A stretch of DNA of 64,000 nt from contig JAIWND010000016.1 in the NCBI GenBank assembly GCA_025330725.1, forward strand, positions 186,001 to 250,000, given 5' to 3'. The DNA comes from Chlamydoabsidia padenii (lineage: Eukaryota > Mucoromycota > Mucoromycetes > Mucorales > Cunninghamellaceae). The notes under the pieces are model-generated. The model did not search any database, was not told the origin of the DNA, and worked only from the letters and a program-made list of their open reading frames with translations. The position numbers were made by a program, and so were the translations under genes. Of the stretch, positions 1-11,380 are shown piece after piece. Position 1 is the stretch's first letter. The number at the start of each line of letters is the position of its first letter.

Positions 1-1
1 A

Positions 2-196
2 TCAGGTCGTGACAGATAGGATCATTCCAAAACCGGTGGCCATACTTAAAAGGAGGCAGGGCAGGGGCAAGCCAGCTTTTTTTTTAACCTTGTGTAACAA
101 CACTTCCCCAATAGCAACATAAAGTTCGACCAGATCTGATTTATGATCTTCATAAATTAGTAGCCCGAGAATTATCGGAAGAGTCGTGAACTCCAT
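2..196 (-). CDS. Possible 5' part of an unrecognised gene running off the left edge
   Basis: An open frame starts at an ATG at 196 (complement) with the N-terminus MEFTTLPIILGLLIYEDHKS, followed by a helical stretch ending in GEVLLHK. A candidate donor (AAG|GTTAAA) follows and a second coding-like segment lies closer to the edge. The beginning is hydrophobic enough for a membrane or targeting segment. I recognise no family. It could equally be a chance ORF, since only about 65 codons are visible and the rest would lie outside the window. Confidence 0.2.
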   Translation of the reverse strand: MEFTTLPIILGLLIYEDHKSDLVELYVAIGEVLLHKVKKKAGLPLPCLLLSMATGFGMILSVTT

Positions 197-223
197 AACA
201 GGGTGGGTGTGAAAAAATAACAA

Positions 224-777
224 ACAAAGAGAACCAGAACTAGACTAAACATGGTGAGATGGATGGAATGGATCATCTTTCTAATGAATGATATGTCCTT
301 TTTGAGACACTTGAAAGATTACATTTTGTAAACACATGTATTTTTGATATGATAAGAAACTAACATCAGCTTGGTGATGATGATGGAATTGATAAACATA
401 CATCGATGTAGATGGTGCACGTGCATAGTGGGTATGCTTGTGTAAGATCATAAACTTATTTCCGGACAAGGAAACATGATATCATGTACAAAATAACAAA
501 CTCCGATAGACCCCCCGACCAATGCTGTACCAATAATACCCGTTAAAAGGTAAAGAGTTCATCCTACATTTTTATTTGCCACATTTCAAACAAGAAGAAC
601 AAAATAAAAACAGAAGACCGAATACCATGGAATGATTGATGATGCAAGTATGTATCAGATCTGATTTACAAATCATTAAAAAGTAACAAGTTATGTTTTA
701 AATAAAGGATTGTCACCAATTACAGCCATGACATCTTTATTAGGATAAAATAAAATGTGACTAAGGGGATCTGACTA
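224..777. other. Intergenic stretch, nothing supported
   Basis: AT-rich sequence left of the ORC3 stop. A 62-codon minus-strand ORF (281-469) has no recognisable domain and no convincing splice context. I see no gene here; the right end probably carries the ORC3 3' UTR. Confidence 0.4.
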
Positions 778-3700
778 CTAAATGTTTGACCATGTCAAAC
801 GAATGACATGATCAGTTCTTCTTTGGGTGGGTTTGATGAATCCAAGGAATTGTAGTTCCGCCACTGATCGAATAAATCGTGCCCTGAAACAACAAGTTAT
901 TACTATGTGATTTCCTTATCAACCCCCCCCCCTGGCCTTTTATTACTTACTGTATTTCATTTTCTTCAAGAGGATGACCAGTAGGTCGAGATTCACGTTC
1001 GATCAAACATCCAAAGGCCACAAACCAATCGTACAGATTAATCATCCGTCCACATTCTAAATATAGTTTATACAAAAGACTGGTATCCTGTTCCGAAGGT
1101 AATAATTGTTGATCTTGATGGTCTTGTTGACAACAATCACAATTGATGTAATATTGAGATTGACTAAGAGCTGTTTGTATAGATCCACGAGGCTGAGGGG
1201 CAAACGACTATAATAGATAAAAATATCAGAATCTATCTCCACCTTTTTTTAGATACAAAGATAAGATAACATATCATTTTACCTTTTCATGCAATTTCAC
1301 ATGAGTATAATACACCAATTCATAAAGAGGCATCGTTGTATAGGACCGTAGATCATGACTAGAATCAAAAGAATGTGAAGAATACTCTAGATTAGTTTCA
1401 TTTGTTTCTTTAAAGTGTTTTCCTTTTTTTTTTTTCTTCTTTACCTAAATATGGAATGGAACCAATCTGCTATTTCCATTGCCATTTTCGACGTCACTGT
1501 TCCTTTTTGTCGTAACTGTTCAATAGCATTTTCTTGTACTTTCTCGGCCGTCTTTGTATGTCGTTTCGTTGTCGCTGTATGCATAGTCGTAGTATGATCT
1601 TTGCCCGATAGATTGTCGCTGGGTGCACTAGGGAGTGACATCATGCCTTCCAGTTTCTTTTCCCGTCGTTTGATCTTGGCCAATTCATCCTTGTCAGCCT
1701 GAGCCAGCGAGTCCAATTGTTCTTGCCAAACTAATATCTGATGCATCCATTTCTTGTCATCATCATCATCATCTTGTCCATGTCCTTCCTGTTCAAGCAC
1801 CAGTTTCAGTTGTTGTAAAAAGGGTCCCAGTGCTGTAGCTTCCATTTTTCGCACCAGATTCACCAACCAATGTAGTGTGTCCGCTTGTTTATGCCATTGT
1901 GTATTCTCCAATTGTTCCAGGTAGAGTACCCGTCGAGTCTTTCTGCCTAGTCCAGTAAATGCTGGGAATTGCGATTGGAGGAATTGCACCAAAGCCATCC
2001 CACGTTTAAAATGTCGCTGATAGTTGCCAAGATCCACTAGCCATTTCGCGACTTGTTCTGTCATCAAATAAGTGTCATCATCGAGTAGTAAAAGTGCATG
2101 TTGTCTATTTTGTTGCTGTTGCTGTTTTTGTTGCTCTAGTTGTGCAGTATCATCATCTTTGGTCGAGCTGTCATCAATTAAATGTTCAATATATAGTCGG
2201 AAGGATCGTAACATACGCAGGTGAGCCGCATGATCAGCTGTGGTGATATTATTGTTATGCCACAGAGTCAAAGTTGTGACAATAGATCGGTGAGATTGAC
2301 CCATCAAGCTGAGGAATATGGATAGTGGGTTGCTGTAAAAGTGATGCATCAGGGCGTATTTCATGCTGGCTTTTACTTTGCTGATCGAAAAGTCGTAGAG
2401 GTAAAAGTGATCCAACAGGAATTTGTAGGGTCGTGCACCAAATTTTAATGTGAAGTTTGAGTTGATGAATATCTATGTAGTAAAAAAAAAAAAAAAAAAA
2501 GAAAGAAAGAAAGGCTAAAAGATTAATACCCTCAGCTTGATCTTTTATTTTGTAAAATCTTACCTTGTCCAAAACCCTGTTAAACCACACATCACTTTGC
2601 TGGAGCCAGAATTTTTCAATACGTAAAAGACAAATGGTAGATTTTGTCAAAGATTGGTGGAGTATTTCAGTAGATGTGGCGATTCCGATTACAAATACAA
2701 AAGGCAGTTGAGTACGATATTCACTATATTAAATACAAAAAAAAAAAAAGTCAGTTAGTAAAAGTCAAATATCAGCACCCTACAGATGTATTGCTCTTTT
2801 TTTTTTACCTGATAACAGTCATAAAATCTTGTAAAAGGATGGGATCAAAGGATTCAAAATCTTGAAGAACGACCACCAGTTTCGGCCAAAGTTTCTTGTT
2901 GTCACGGTGTTGTTGCAACGTTTCCATATACCATCCCACCAAGAGTTGTAAATCATGACTGAGCAATTTTGTAGGCTTGGTCTTTATAAATGTCCCCCCG
3001 AGTTGATATGCTGATGATTCCTGTTCTTGTTGGTCCATTGTTTCTTGCCTGTTGATCGCTGTTTGATCTTCATTGTCATCATTATCTTCTGTGTGATGTT
3101 TGTCATTGAGTTTCCTTTTTCGGTTGGCGTTGTTGCTGGTCAGTACAGAATCATCGTGATCCATGAATTGTTCAATCATTGTCGACATGATGTTTTTCAT
3201 AGAGTTGCAGGTATGTGAAGAGAGCAAGGCGACATGATGGTGTTGAGGTTTGTTGATACCAGCAGAAGGTGATGGTTGTCGTAGTGTATTGGCGATTTCA
3301 CTGAATTGAGAGTTGTGGTCGGGTGTGTTGATACCAGCAAATACAAGGGCTGTTGGGATTTCACGATATGGTAATGGTATTAAACTATTGAGAAGAATAT
3401 AAAAAAGTGAGTATTACCAGCTTTACATGAATTATCATGGTCATTACATGCTATTGTTGATATCATCCGATGCATCCACAAAATGACGAATTTGGTTACG
3501 GACGTTATGATTCAGATCTCGTAAAGTGTCCTATTAATAAAAGTGAGACAAAGGTAAGTACTATAGCCAACCTTCATAAAACAAGTTTTCTTTTTCCCCC
3601 CTTCAAAATTACCTCCATTATTGTGTTGGTTCTTTCCCATAAGTGATGGTAGGCGTCCTTTCGAAGGAGCATACAATCTTTAGATTCCATTCCACTAAAC

Positions 3701-4013
3701 AGCTGCTGGAAGCCATCATGGTGTATAGAAGGGGTGTCCACAGATGATCTTCGTTTGACTTGAGTGGATACTAAACAATTTAAAAAAGGTGAATAACAAG
3801 TTTAACCAATTGTTTTCAACTTACGTTTTGACTGGTTGTTTCGTTTTCGTTTGTTGGACTTTATCGCATTAGCTTGGCCCGAAGGGGGTAATACCAAGAA
3901 GCATCCCTATTTGAAATACAGAATCGGATTAGCACTTTCTTTTTTGTGCAAATGACGTATAGATTTACCTCTGAAACAGAATTAAAGTCGTCTATTGATG
4001 GTATAGAAGTCAT
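778..4013 (-). CDS. ORC3: Origin recognition complex subunit 3 (10 exons, 856 aa)
   Basis: Subunit of the nuclear ORC that marks replication origins. Exons (complement): 4013-3969, 3906-3825, 3770-3613, 3530-3448, 3384-2809, 2723-2564, 2472-1445, 1358-1283, 1207-951, 883-778; the sum is 2571 nt. Family features in order: GCFLVLPP near the N-terminus; [15 protein letters not shown]; a long basic/acidic linker; FDPILLQDF followed by the degenerate AAA+ core ([14 protein letters not shown]); [14 protein letters not shown] and [15 protein letters not shown]. The C-terminal winged-helix region holds [30 protein letters not shown] and a final [19 protein letters not shown]. The exon 8 acceptor was placed at 1359-1361 because the upstream TAG at 1387-1389 breaks the frame. 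Length fits fungal ORC3. It shares an upstream spacer with the divergent Sel1/MYND gene. Confidence 0.95.
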
Positions 4014-4470
4014 CGAGGGAGAGAGAAAGAGAGAGAGAGAAAAAAAAAAAAGAGGCGGCGGGATTATAAAGAAAAATCTTGACCGACCGGGCTTGAGACT
4101 GGCCAATAAGATGTCAGAGTAAAGTAACTCACTTTGCCCCTGACTTTTCATGCAAATAGAAAATGAAAAGTTTTGAATGTCCATAAAGAGAAAACTAACA
4201 ATCAAAGGTAGACATTCTAGATATACCATTTATATATATATACAATGAGGTATCATACTCTGGTTTAAAATGTTGAAAGCTGTTAGTTAGCTTCTGACAA
4301 GCTTGCATGAATTACCATTTAGGGTCGTGACTGGTCGGTATCTAAGCCAGCCGATTTTTTTTTTCTGCTGACTATAGAAAATGAAAAAACAGATTAAAAC
4401 TTGCCCTTTCTTTGTCCATTTTTCTTTGGTTTTTATATCAACAATCTATCAGAAGGATCCAGCCTGAACC

Positions 4471-6106
4471 ATGCAAGTGACTGAACAACTACCCATCGAC
4501 GAAAACGAAGGCAAGCTTGAAGTGCCTGCCTTTTTGGGACTCAGTGAACAGCAATCCAAATTACTTGTCGCTTTGTATAACGAAACCGATCCCGAATTCG
4601 CTAAACAGGTACCCACTGCTTTACCTTTTGCTGCTCAACAACTCGCCAATGAATACGAAAAACGAAACAGCGTTGGCAAAAAGGTAATTAAGACTATGCA
4701 TGCCACAACTCGACTTGTTTACTGACATTCCTTTTTTTAATAGCTAGAACGAGCCAATGTCAAATGGTTGGAAGAATTCAACGAATTTGAAAAGGTACAA
4801 CAAGAAGCGGTGACTCGACTATCCAAGACCGACATGAACATTGACAAGGCGGCCGAAGGGTTGAAATTGATGGATGACGAAGCGTGCCCTTTGAAGGATC
4901 TCTTATTGGGAAGTCTCTTGTATGGTGGTCTTCGACGGGATCCTACCTCACCTGATGATCGGGCTAGTATGTCACCTGTGGCCAGTCCTAATTTTGCTGG
5001 TGCCAAACACTTGTTGGAACGCGCCTTTAATGAACACAATTACTCCATGGCGGCTGTGCAAATTGGCTCCTTTTATACTCAAGAAGAAAAACTCGCTCAA
5101 GGCAAGAACTTACCTGGTCAAGATCCTAAAAAGCTGTCCTTTGAATGGTATGCAAAGGCCGCTGAAAAAGGCAATCCTGTAAGTATAGTATAGTATAGTT
5201 TGAATGGGAAATCCAGTTGATCTGACACTTTCTATGTATAAATCCTGCGGCGGGGTTTGAAAATAGATGGCCTGTCATAAACTGGGCTTCTTTTTGGAAA
5301 ATGGAATTGGCTGTCAACAAAACGCCCAAGAAGCTGTTGTGCAATACACCAAGGCTTATGATCAAGGCTATCCTGACTCGGCACATAATCTAGGCATCAT
5401 TCACCAAGGCAACACCAACCTCACTCTCCCTCTGCGCGACATTAAGAAAGCCATGACATTCTTCGAACGAGGTAAGCAATGGGGCTATGCACCTTCCGCC
5501 AATGCATTGGGCCGCATGTACCTACTCATGTCCAAGGACGAACAACTCGCCAAGGATGCTGACCAACCCAGTGAAGACAAGGAAGAATACATTGTGACCG
5601 GTATCGATTACATGGAAGCGGCGGCTAATGATGGTGATGCTGATGCTATGTTGATGCTCGGTCTCATCTTTGGCTCTCAAGATTACGGATTGTACGACAT
5701 GGATAAGGCGCAAAACTATTTGGAATTGGCTCTGGTGCGTGGGGATTTGGAAGCTTACAACTACTTGGTGCGTGTGCTTCGGGCCAAGATGGCGGCGCGT
5801 GTGGCTTTGGAAAAACAAAACATGGACAACTTTGAAAAACTCTCGGATGCGGACAAGGCGAAATTGGTGCGCCAGTTGGCGAAGGAAGCTGCCCCTGAAA
5901 AAGTCAAGCGTCGTCAATGTGCCAATCCTTTTTGCGAAGTGACTGAACAAAGTCAAGGTGAATTCAAGCGATGTGGTCAATGCGAACGGGTGTCTTATTG
6001 CTCTCGGGAATGTCAACGTAATCACTGGAAGGCGGGTCACAAGATTGTTTGTGGGAACAAATCCTCTGCATCATCTACTACAGAGACTAGTGATGGGGCT
6101 CAATGA
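4471..6106 (+). CDS. Sel1-repeat protein with C-terminal MYND zinc finger (3 exons, 495 aa)
   Basis: Exons 4471-4683, 4744-5178, 5267-6106. The middle of the protein carries Sel1/TPR-like helical repeats, visible as A-x-x-G-x-x-Y/F patterns such as KLGFFLENGIGC, TKAYDQGYPDSAHNLG, FFERGKQWGYAPSANALG and EAAANDGDADAMLMLG. The last 70 residues contain a complete MYND finger: CANPFC, then CGQCERVSYCSRECQ and HWKAGHKIVC, which supplies the expected Cys/His ligands. Such proteins are usually scaffolds, the MYND finger binding proline-rich peptides; no SET domain is present, so methyltransferase activity is not expected. The start is the first ATG after a CT-rich leader. A TG-rich tail with AATAAA-like sites follows from 6200. 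Function in the cell cannot be given. Confidence 0.9.
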
Positions 6107-6901
6107 AAAGGATTATACATAACACTCTCACAATGAAATACCATACCATCGTTTTTTTACTCATTATAATAATACTATGTAGCTGCCCTTTATCATTTTA
6201 TCATATCTCTGTATATTCGTTTTTTTTTTTTTTGTTTTTGTTTTTGTGTGTGTAATAAACTGATTATTGAACCTTTGGAAACATACATACTCCTTTTTAC
6301 TGTTTTTTATTAATTAATACTGGGAAAGCAGTAATGGCGGGGTTGGAATTGGGACATATTGCATGAACGGCGGGATATCAATTCAAAAAGTGTGCCTATG
6401 GAATTAACCAAGTGTGGCAAATGTCTTTCTTGGCTATAGGATGGGACACTTTTATTTCGAAAAGGGATACTATCAAATAGCTCGTTTGAAGAAGATTGCG
6501 GCACATTTACTGATCGGGGAATGAAAACTTGTTGGAAATTTCCTTTTTCATACATTTGCTCCAAAAATAATGGAGATTGCTGAATCTATACTAATATTGG
6601 TAGCAGACACCATATAACCACATCGTATACACTAGGTTGACAGGTTTCTACAAGACACCTTCCGATTTACATGAACTTTTCAAAAAATATGCCAAGTCCT
6701 GCAAAAAGTAGAGTATCAAAGCATACACGTATTACACTGACAACCCAACAAAAGATATGGTTGGATTTCAATCATTAAACCGATGCATGAATTAAAGTGT
6801 GGATGGATTTCTATTATGTATATTTTATTATCGTGTTAAAATATATAATCTACAAAACAGCTAAAATATAAAGAAGGACTAGTCTAAAAAGAATTCAAGT
6901 G
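6107..6901. other. Intergenic stretch with 3' end signals
   Basis: Contains the likely 3' UTR of the MYND gene: a T-rich/TG-rich block at about 6220-6250 and an AATAAA-like site near 6254. An 84-codon minus-strand ORF (6310-6564) shows no domain and no supported splice partners. No gene called. Confidence 0.4.
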
Positions 6902-7349
6902 TCATGTAGGACCCAAATTATTACATTGGTTAGGCACTTGTTCGTGGATGTCATTCAGAGCGGCATGGGCAATGTCGGAGGGCACCTTGAGGAATCATTT
7001 TAATATTAACACTAGCATTACCCACCATGTTCTTTAGTTGTGACATATTCCCAATCCAAAGTAAGCTACCAAGTACACTCCCTATGAATCAAATAGTAAG
7101 AGTCTTAGTACCTCGTTATGATCCTGTACTTGTAATTTACCTTGTTTCCACAGTTCAAATTCGCATTCTTTCAACATGGTCATCATAGAAGGCCTGATTC
7201 AACAATGAATAATGTTATCAAAGGAGACAAACTAGACCTCCATTTCCTACACTAAACAACAATTAGGTTAGCATATCATATTATCAATCACCGTCCTTTT
7301 TTTTTTTTCACTCTCCTTACCCTACTGTGCATTGCAATACAACCGTCAT
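6902..7349 (-). CDS. Possible small spliced gene, about 73 aa
   Basis: A chain of short exons can be read on the minus strand: 7349-7321, 7193-7141, 7081-7026 and 6985-6902. The product begins MTVVLQCTVGPSMMTMLKEC, contains ELWKQGSVLGSLLWIGN (a possible single membrane segment) and ends in DIAHAALNDIHEQVPNQC plus a short tail. The frame is open across three junctions, which argues for a gene. However, the last intron would be only 40 nt with a weak GTGGGT donor, and the exons are very short. I recognise no family. A small mitochondrial or membrane protein is one possibility; a chance chain is another. Confidence 0.3.
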
Positions 7350-8057
7350 AAGAGTTACAATACAGTATCTTGCGCTGTTGTTCGATGATTAGACCCAGGT
7401 AAAAGCGTTTAGTCTACTTTAGTAGATAAAAAGTACTGTTGAGTGGTGATTCATTGTTTTTTCGCCAAGTCAGATTGCAAATACTTTACCTTTAATGAGG
7501 AAAAGACAATCGAGGTGCTCAAGTCAACGGTGCAAAGAGGGATTCGTGTAGACCTTGTCGTAGCTATAATTGAATATATTCGTTTTAGCAAGCCTGTTGA
7601 ATGGCATCTACATAATAAAAACAGGTGGTCCATCATTTAAACAAAGAAGCAATTATCGCTCTTACCTTTAGTAAAAGATGGGTGCAAAGTAGTTTATGAT
7701 TCAACAAGGATCAGTGTTAAAAGTCAAGTGGATGGAAGAAGTGAGTGGAAAGAAGGAGAAAAAATGGGGAAATGTTTCCATTTCAATGGCTGCAATTTCA
7801 CGTCCCGACATCTGCCCTGAGCCCACTTGATAGGAAACTGTTATGGAGATCAGATGATTTGAAACCATATATCCCCATACCAGTAGAATATTGCCCAAAT
7901 CAATTCATTCCCTTAGTTCTATCGGGGAGTGGTGAGATTAAATATAGAGGAGAGTGTGTCATGCAAGTGTAGAAGTGCGGGACTTCAAATTCAACTGGGT
8001 CAAAAAGAAAATTGAGTTTTTAATCCTTGATCTTCCTCCTTTTTTACATTAATTGAA
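7350..8057. other. Intergenic stretch upstream of RPL43
   Basis: Two short plus-strand ORFs (7443-7640, 7745-7972) have neither domains nor a consistent splice context. The right half should hold the RPL43 promoter; a poly-A tract lies just inside the first RPL43 intron. Nothing else is seen. Confidence 0.35.
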
Positions 8058-8801
8058 ATGGTATGAACATGTAACAAAAAAAAAAAAAAAAACCAACAAC
8101 AACATCCACCCACCCATCCATCCATCCATCCATTTGTTTGTACATCTCTCTATCCAATCTTCTTTCTAGTCGATCATTAGATAGATGCTGGATGAATAAA
8201 TTAATGTATGGATGGATGGGCTTTATACAAAGTCAATGAATCTGTACTAATCTCATTTCTCCCTCATCCATCCATCCATCCATCCATCCATCTGTATATC
8301 CATTCGATTTTATGACTTGATCCATCATCATCACCAATTTGCACTTCTTTTATCGCCATCTTAATTTCAACAATGATAATAACATTATAGGCTAAACGCA
8401 CCAAGAAGGTCGGCATCACTGGTAAATACGGTACTCGTTATGGTTCCGCTTTAAGAAAGGTCGTCAAGAAGATGGAAATTACCCAACATTCCAAGTACAC
8501 CTGTACCTTCTGTGGCAAGGTAAACTATTTTTACTTTTTAAACACCAGCAGAATGTTGGAACCTAACTTTATTTATGATGATAGGACGCCGTTAAGCGTA
8601 CTGCTGTTGGTATTTGGAAGTGCAAGGGTTGCAGCAAGACCATGGCCGGTGGTGCTTACACCGTCTCGTAAGTTGTTTTTATCTTGGGTATACATACAAT
8701 CGAATATTGGGTTGACCTTGTTTTTGTATTTTAATAGTACCACTGCTGCTGCCACTGTCCGCTCCACTGTTCGCCGTCTCCGTGAAATGGCTGAAATCTA
8801 A
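8058..8801 (+). CDS. RPL43: 60S ribosomal protein eL43 (L37a), 4 exons, 92 aa
   Basis: Zinc-ribbon protein of the large ribosomal subunit. Exons 8058-8060, 8391-8519, 8585-8667 and 8738-8801 give exactly 92 residues, the usual length. The product reads [19 protein letters not shown], then YTCTFCGK and [15 protein letters not shown], the two CxxC pairs of the zinc ribbon, and ends in RRLREMAEI. The first exon is the ATG alone: a 330-nt intron begins with GTATGA directly after it and ends TTATAG|GCT. This is a common layout in ribosomal protein genes. That intron is several times longer than the others in the window and holds opposed ATCC/GGAT tetranucleotide runs. An AATAAA lies at about 8844. 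Confidence 0.95.
8105..8295. repeat. ATCC / GGAT tetranucleotide tracts in RPL43 intron 1
   Basis: (CATC/ATCC)n at about 8105-8133 and again at about 8264-8293, with an opposed (GGAT)n stretch at about 8206-8220. The opposed copy can base-pair with either flanking tract in the pre-mRNA. Simple-sequence origin is the plain explanation. Confidence 0.8.
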
Positions 8802-9122
8802 ACATCCTCTTTTAGCTATTACTTTTTTTTTTTTAGTTACAAAATAAAATGATTATTTATATTCTTGTCCCCTAATGTTTGTTTGTTTGTCATTGTATGT
8901 ATGGGTTATAAACTTTTTTTACGCAGGTGTTAGTTATGCATGAATCAGTGGAGTTTGAATAATGGGTCGATCAGGATCTACTGGGATCTGTCTCATCATC
9001 TTGATTTACTAACTAGAAGTAACTTTTGGTTGGACCGTCATCATAAGGTGTATAAAAAATAGGGTTAGTGGATGATTACTGCTATTGACTCCCCCCCAAG
9101 AGCATGTTATCCATCATCCGAA

Positions 9123-9190
<68 letters not shown>

Positions 9191-9306
9191 TTCGAGAGCC
9201 CAGGCTTTATTTATTTATTAGTTAATTATATAAAGAAGAGTATGATAATTATAGTACAAAGAGTGTGTAGAGGTAAACTAGAGTATAATGTGGATGTAAA
9301 AGGAAT
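8802..9306. other. RPL43 / ankyrin gene 3' spacer with a 62-nt poly(A) run
   Basis: Convergent spacer. It holds the RPL43 polyadenylation region and an uninterrupted A run at about 9127-9188, the longest homopolymer in the window. No flanking duplication or coding sequence suggests a processed insertion, so it is recorded only as a homopolymer. Confidence 0.6.
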
Positions 9307-10680
9307 CTATTCTAAGGATGCCGTGGATGATATTTGACCACTATTACTATTGTTGTTATTGTTCGGTGTGTCTTCATCGTCACTGAATGTATTGATAAGC
9401 GAGTTAAAGTCAGCATCAAAAAGCCGGCTAGGTATATCGTTACTGTCCTCCAAGGTTGTAACAGGTGCAGTTGTTGAGGTGACTGGTGTAGATAATGATG
9501 ATTGTGGTGATGTCAAGTCCAGATCCAGCCCACTTGTTGTTGTTGTTGATTTCATTCGTTGATCGATCCTCGAGCGAAGATACTGTGCTGTCAAAGTAAA
9601 AGAAGCCCTATCGCTCATATCCGCCGCCATTTGTATAAAGTAATTTGATGTTTCCTTGGTGATCAGTACCGCACAAAGTTCCGTATATCCATGATTGGCG
9701 GCATAAAGTAAAGGTGCATTAATAGATGATGATGATGTTCCATCCACAGAGTAACTTGGATCAGCCCCCTTTGCCACCAAGTACCGTACCATGTCGATTT
9801 TCCGTTGTTGTACCGCTACTAATAAAGGTGTTTCTTCCATGGCATTAACGACATTGATAGTGGCCCCTCGATCCACTAGAGCTTGTAAGGCATCCATCCG
9901 ATTCCAAGTGACGGCATGATGAAGTACTGTGGCCACCCGAGTTTTCCCATCCACGTCCGCCCCACCTTCTTCTATCAACAGCTTGACCACATCTTGATAA
10001 CCAAACCCAATGGCAATGGCAAGAGGAGAGAGACCACGGTGATTTTGTTGATCGATCAAGTCTGGTTTCTTCTTGATCAAGAGTTTTATGGCTTCCATGA
10101 ATTGCTTTGACACTGCCAAATGTAAAAGTGTATTACCTTGCAAATCCACAATGTCTAGTGATGCACCGGTATCCACCAAGAGATCAACACAAGTCTTGGC
10201 CTTGGCAAAGATGGCATTCGATAGAGGAGTATAGCCAAGAGAATCCTGTTCATTCACTTTTGACCCGTGTTCTAATAAGAGTTCCACCGCATCGTCACTG
10301 CCCGCACTGGCTGCAGCATGGAGTGCCAATTCTTGATGAGGGCCATGTATGGTGTTGACTTTCAAGTCTGAGGTGAGAAGTAGTAGTCGTAAGGCTTCCA
10401 TACTGTTGTTCTGTGCCGCCAAGTAAACCAAGCCATATCCATCTTCATTTGTCACGTTGAGATTTCCTTTGGTTTTAATGTATTGATAGAGTGCTTTCAT
10501 GTCAAGTGTTGTAAGCGTGATGGCTTTCCACAAGGCTGTTGTCCCAGTAGGTGTTTGTGGTGAGTCGGGTTTTTCATCATCCATCTTGGTTTCTGGTTTT
10601 AAGCGTTTGTTGGATTCAAGGTCAGCATCAACTGTAATGTCAACCCTAGCACGTTTGTCGGAGGTGGAGAATGTTGCCAT
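9307..10680 (-). CDS. Ankyrin-repeat protein, intronless, 457 aa
   Basis: A single open frame. The ATG at 10680 is used; the codon before it is TTG, not a start. The N-terminus is short and charged with a possible basic nuclear signal (KRAR...NKRLKPETK). From about residue 65 to 345 run roughly eight ankyrin repeats, with clear consensus pieces such as ELALHAAASAGSDDAVELLL, LGYTPLSNAI, GNTLLHLAV, GLSPLAIAIGFGYQDVVKLL, TVLHHAV and ETPLLVAVQQRKIDMVRYL. The C-terminal 110 residues are Ser/Thr/Asn-rich and acidic. No other domain is visible, so it is probably a protein-protein adaptor; partner unknown. It is one of the few intronless genes here. Two GC-rich-plus-TTTAAA elements lie 60-85 nt upstream of the start. 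Confidence 0.85.
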   Translation of the reverse strand: MATFSTSDKRARVDITVDADLESNKRLKPETKMDDEKPDSPQTPTGTTALWKAITLTTLDMKALYQYIKTKGNLNVTNEDGYGLVYLAAQNNSMEALRLLLLTSDLKVNTIHGPHQELALHAAASAGSDDAVELLLEHGSKVNEQDSLGYTPLSNAIFAKAKTCVDLLVDTGASLDIVDLQGNTLLHLAVSKQFMEAIKLLIKKKPDLIDQQNHRGLSPLAIAIGFGYQDVVKLLIEEGGADVDGKTRVATVLHHAVTWNRMDALQALVDRGATINVVNAMEETPLLVAVQQRKIDMVRYLVAKGADPSYSVDGTSSSSINAPLLYAANHGYTELCAVLITKETSNYFIQMAADMSDRASFTLTAQYLRSRIDQRMKSTTTTSGLDLDLTSPQSSLSTPVTSTTAPVTTLEDSNDIPSRLFDADFNSLINTFSDDEDTPNNNNNSNSGQISSTASLE

Positions 10681-11210
10681 CAATAAAGTGAGCTGTGTAT
10701 AATAATAAAAAAGATGGTTCAGAAAAAAAAAAAAAAAGTTACTTCCGGATTTAAAGACAAATGGCGGAATTTAAAAAATATTCCAAACTTTTAACTTGAC
10801 CCCTTCTCCTCTTCTTTTCGTATACTGTTGGTACTCTATCAAGTTTACGAAAGAGGGAGTCGACCAAATCAATCAATCAATACTCATATTTATTCATATC
10901 TATCATCATGACCATCACTTTATCTTGGATCGAGTATATAAGATGAGGTCAGTGCAGATTGATAAATCAGGGTCAAAGGGGAAAAAAGGAGTGTTTCGTC
11001 GGAAGCGGGATTTGAAAATCACTTGCTCCTCAACTTACGTCAGATTTTTCTTTTTAGCTTGACAATTTTTTTTCTTTCCAATTGATCTCTTTCTTTCTTC
11101 TCGATTCAAATTTGAAGCTGAACGTCTTTTTCGTAACGCGTACTCGATACTCTATTTGACAACAATAACAAATAACACATTTGTCTTTACTTTCATCAAA
11201 AATAACTGAC

Positions 11211-11363
11211 GTAAGTAAAATATAAAATACTCTGGGTGGATGTTTGTAATCTTCCCCTCCTCTTCTCCCCTTACTAACTGTCTCAAACTTTTTCTTTTTT
11301 TGGGGTGTGTGTCTCTTTTGTAAACGAACACCTTTACATTATTTTATATCTGTCTTTATTTAG
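11211..11363 (+). other. Predicted 5' UTR intron of the G3BP-like gene
   Basis: GTAAGT at 11211 and TTTATTTAG ending at 11363, 17 nt before the start codon, with a CT-rich tract in between. The first in-frame ATG follows directly (11381). Confidence 0.5.
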
Positions 11364-11380
11364 GATCTCACTTACTCAAC

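Noticed and set aside
1359..1386. ORC3 exon 8 beginning at the TAG at 1387-1389
   Set aside because: It breaks the reading frame from exon 7; the TTCTAG acceptor at 1359-1361 restores a continuous, conserved frame.
7443..7972. Two plus-strand ORFs of 65 and 75 codons
   Set aside because: No domain, no splice partners and no promoter or leader context.
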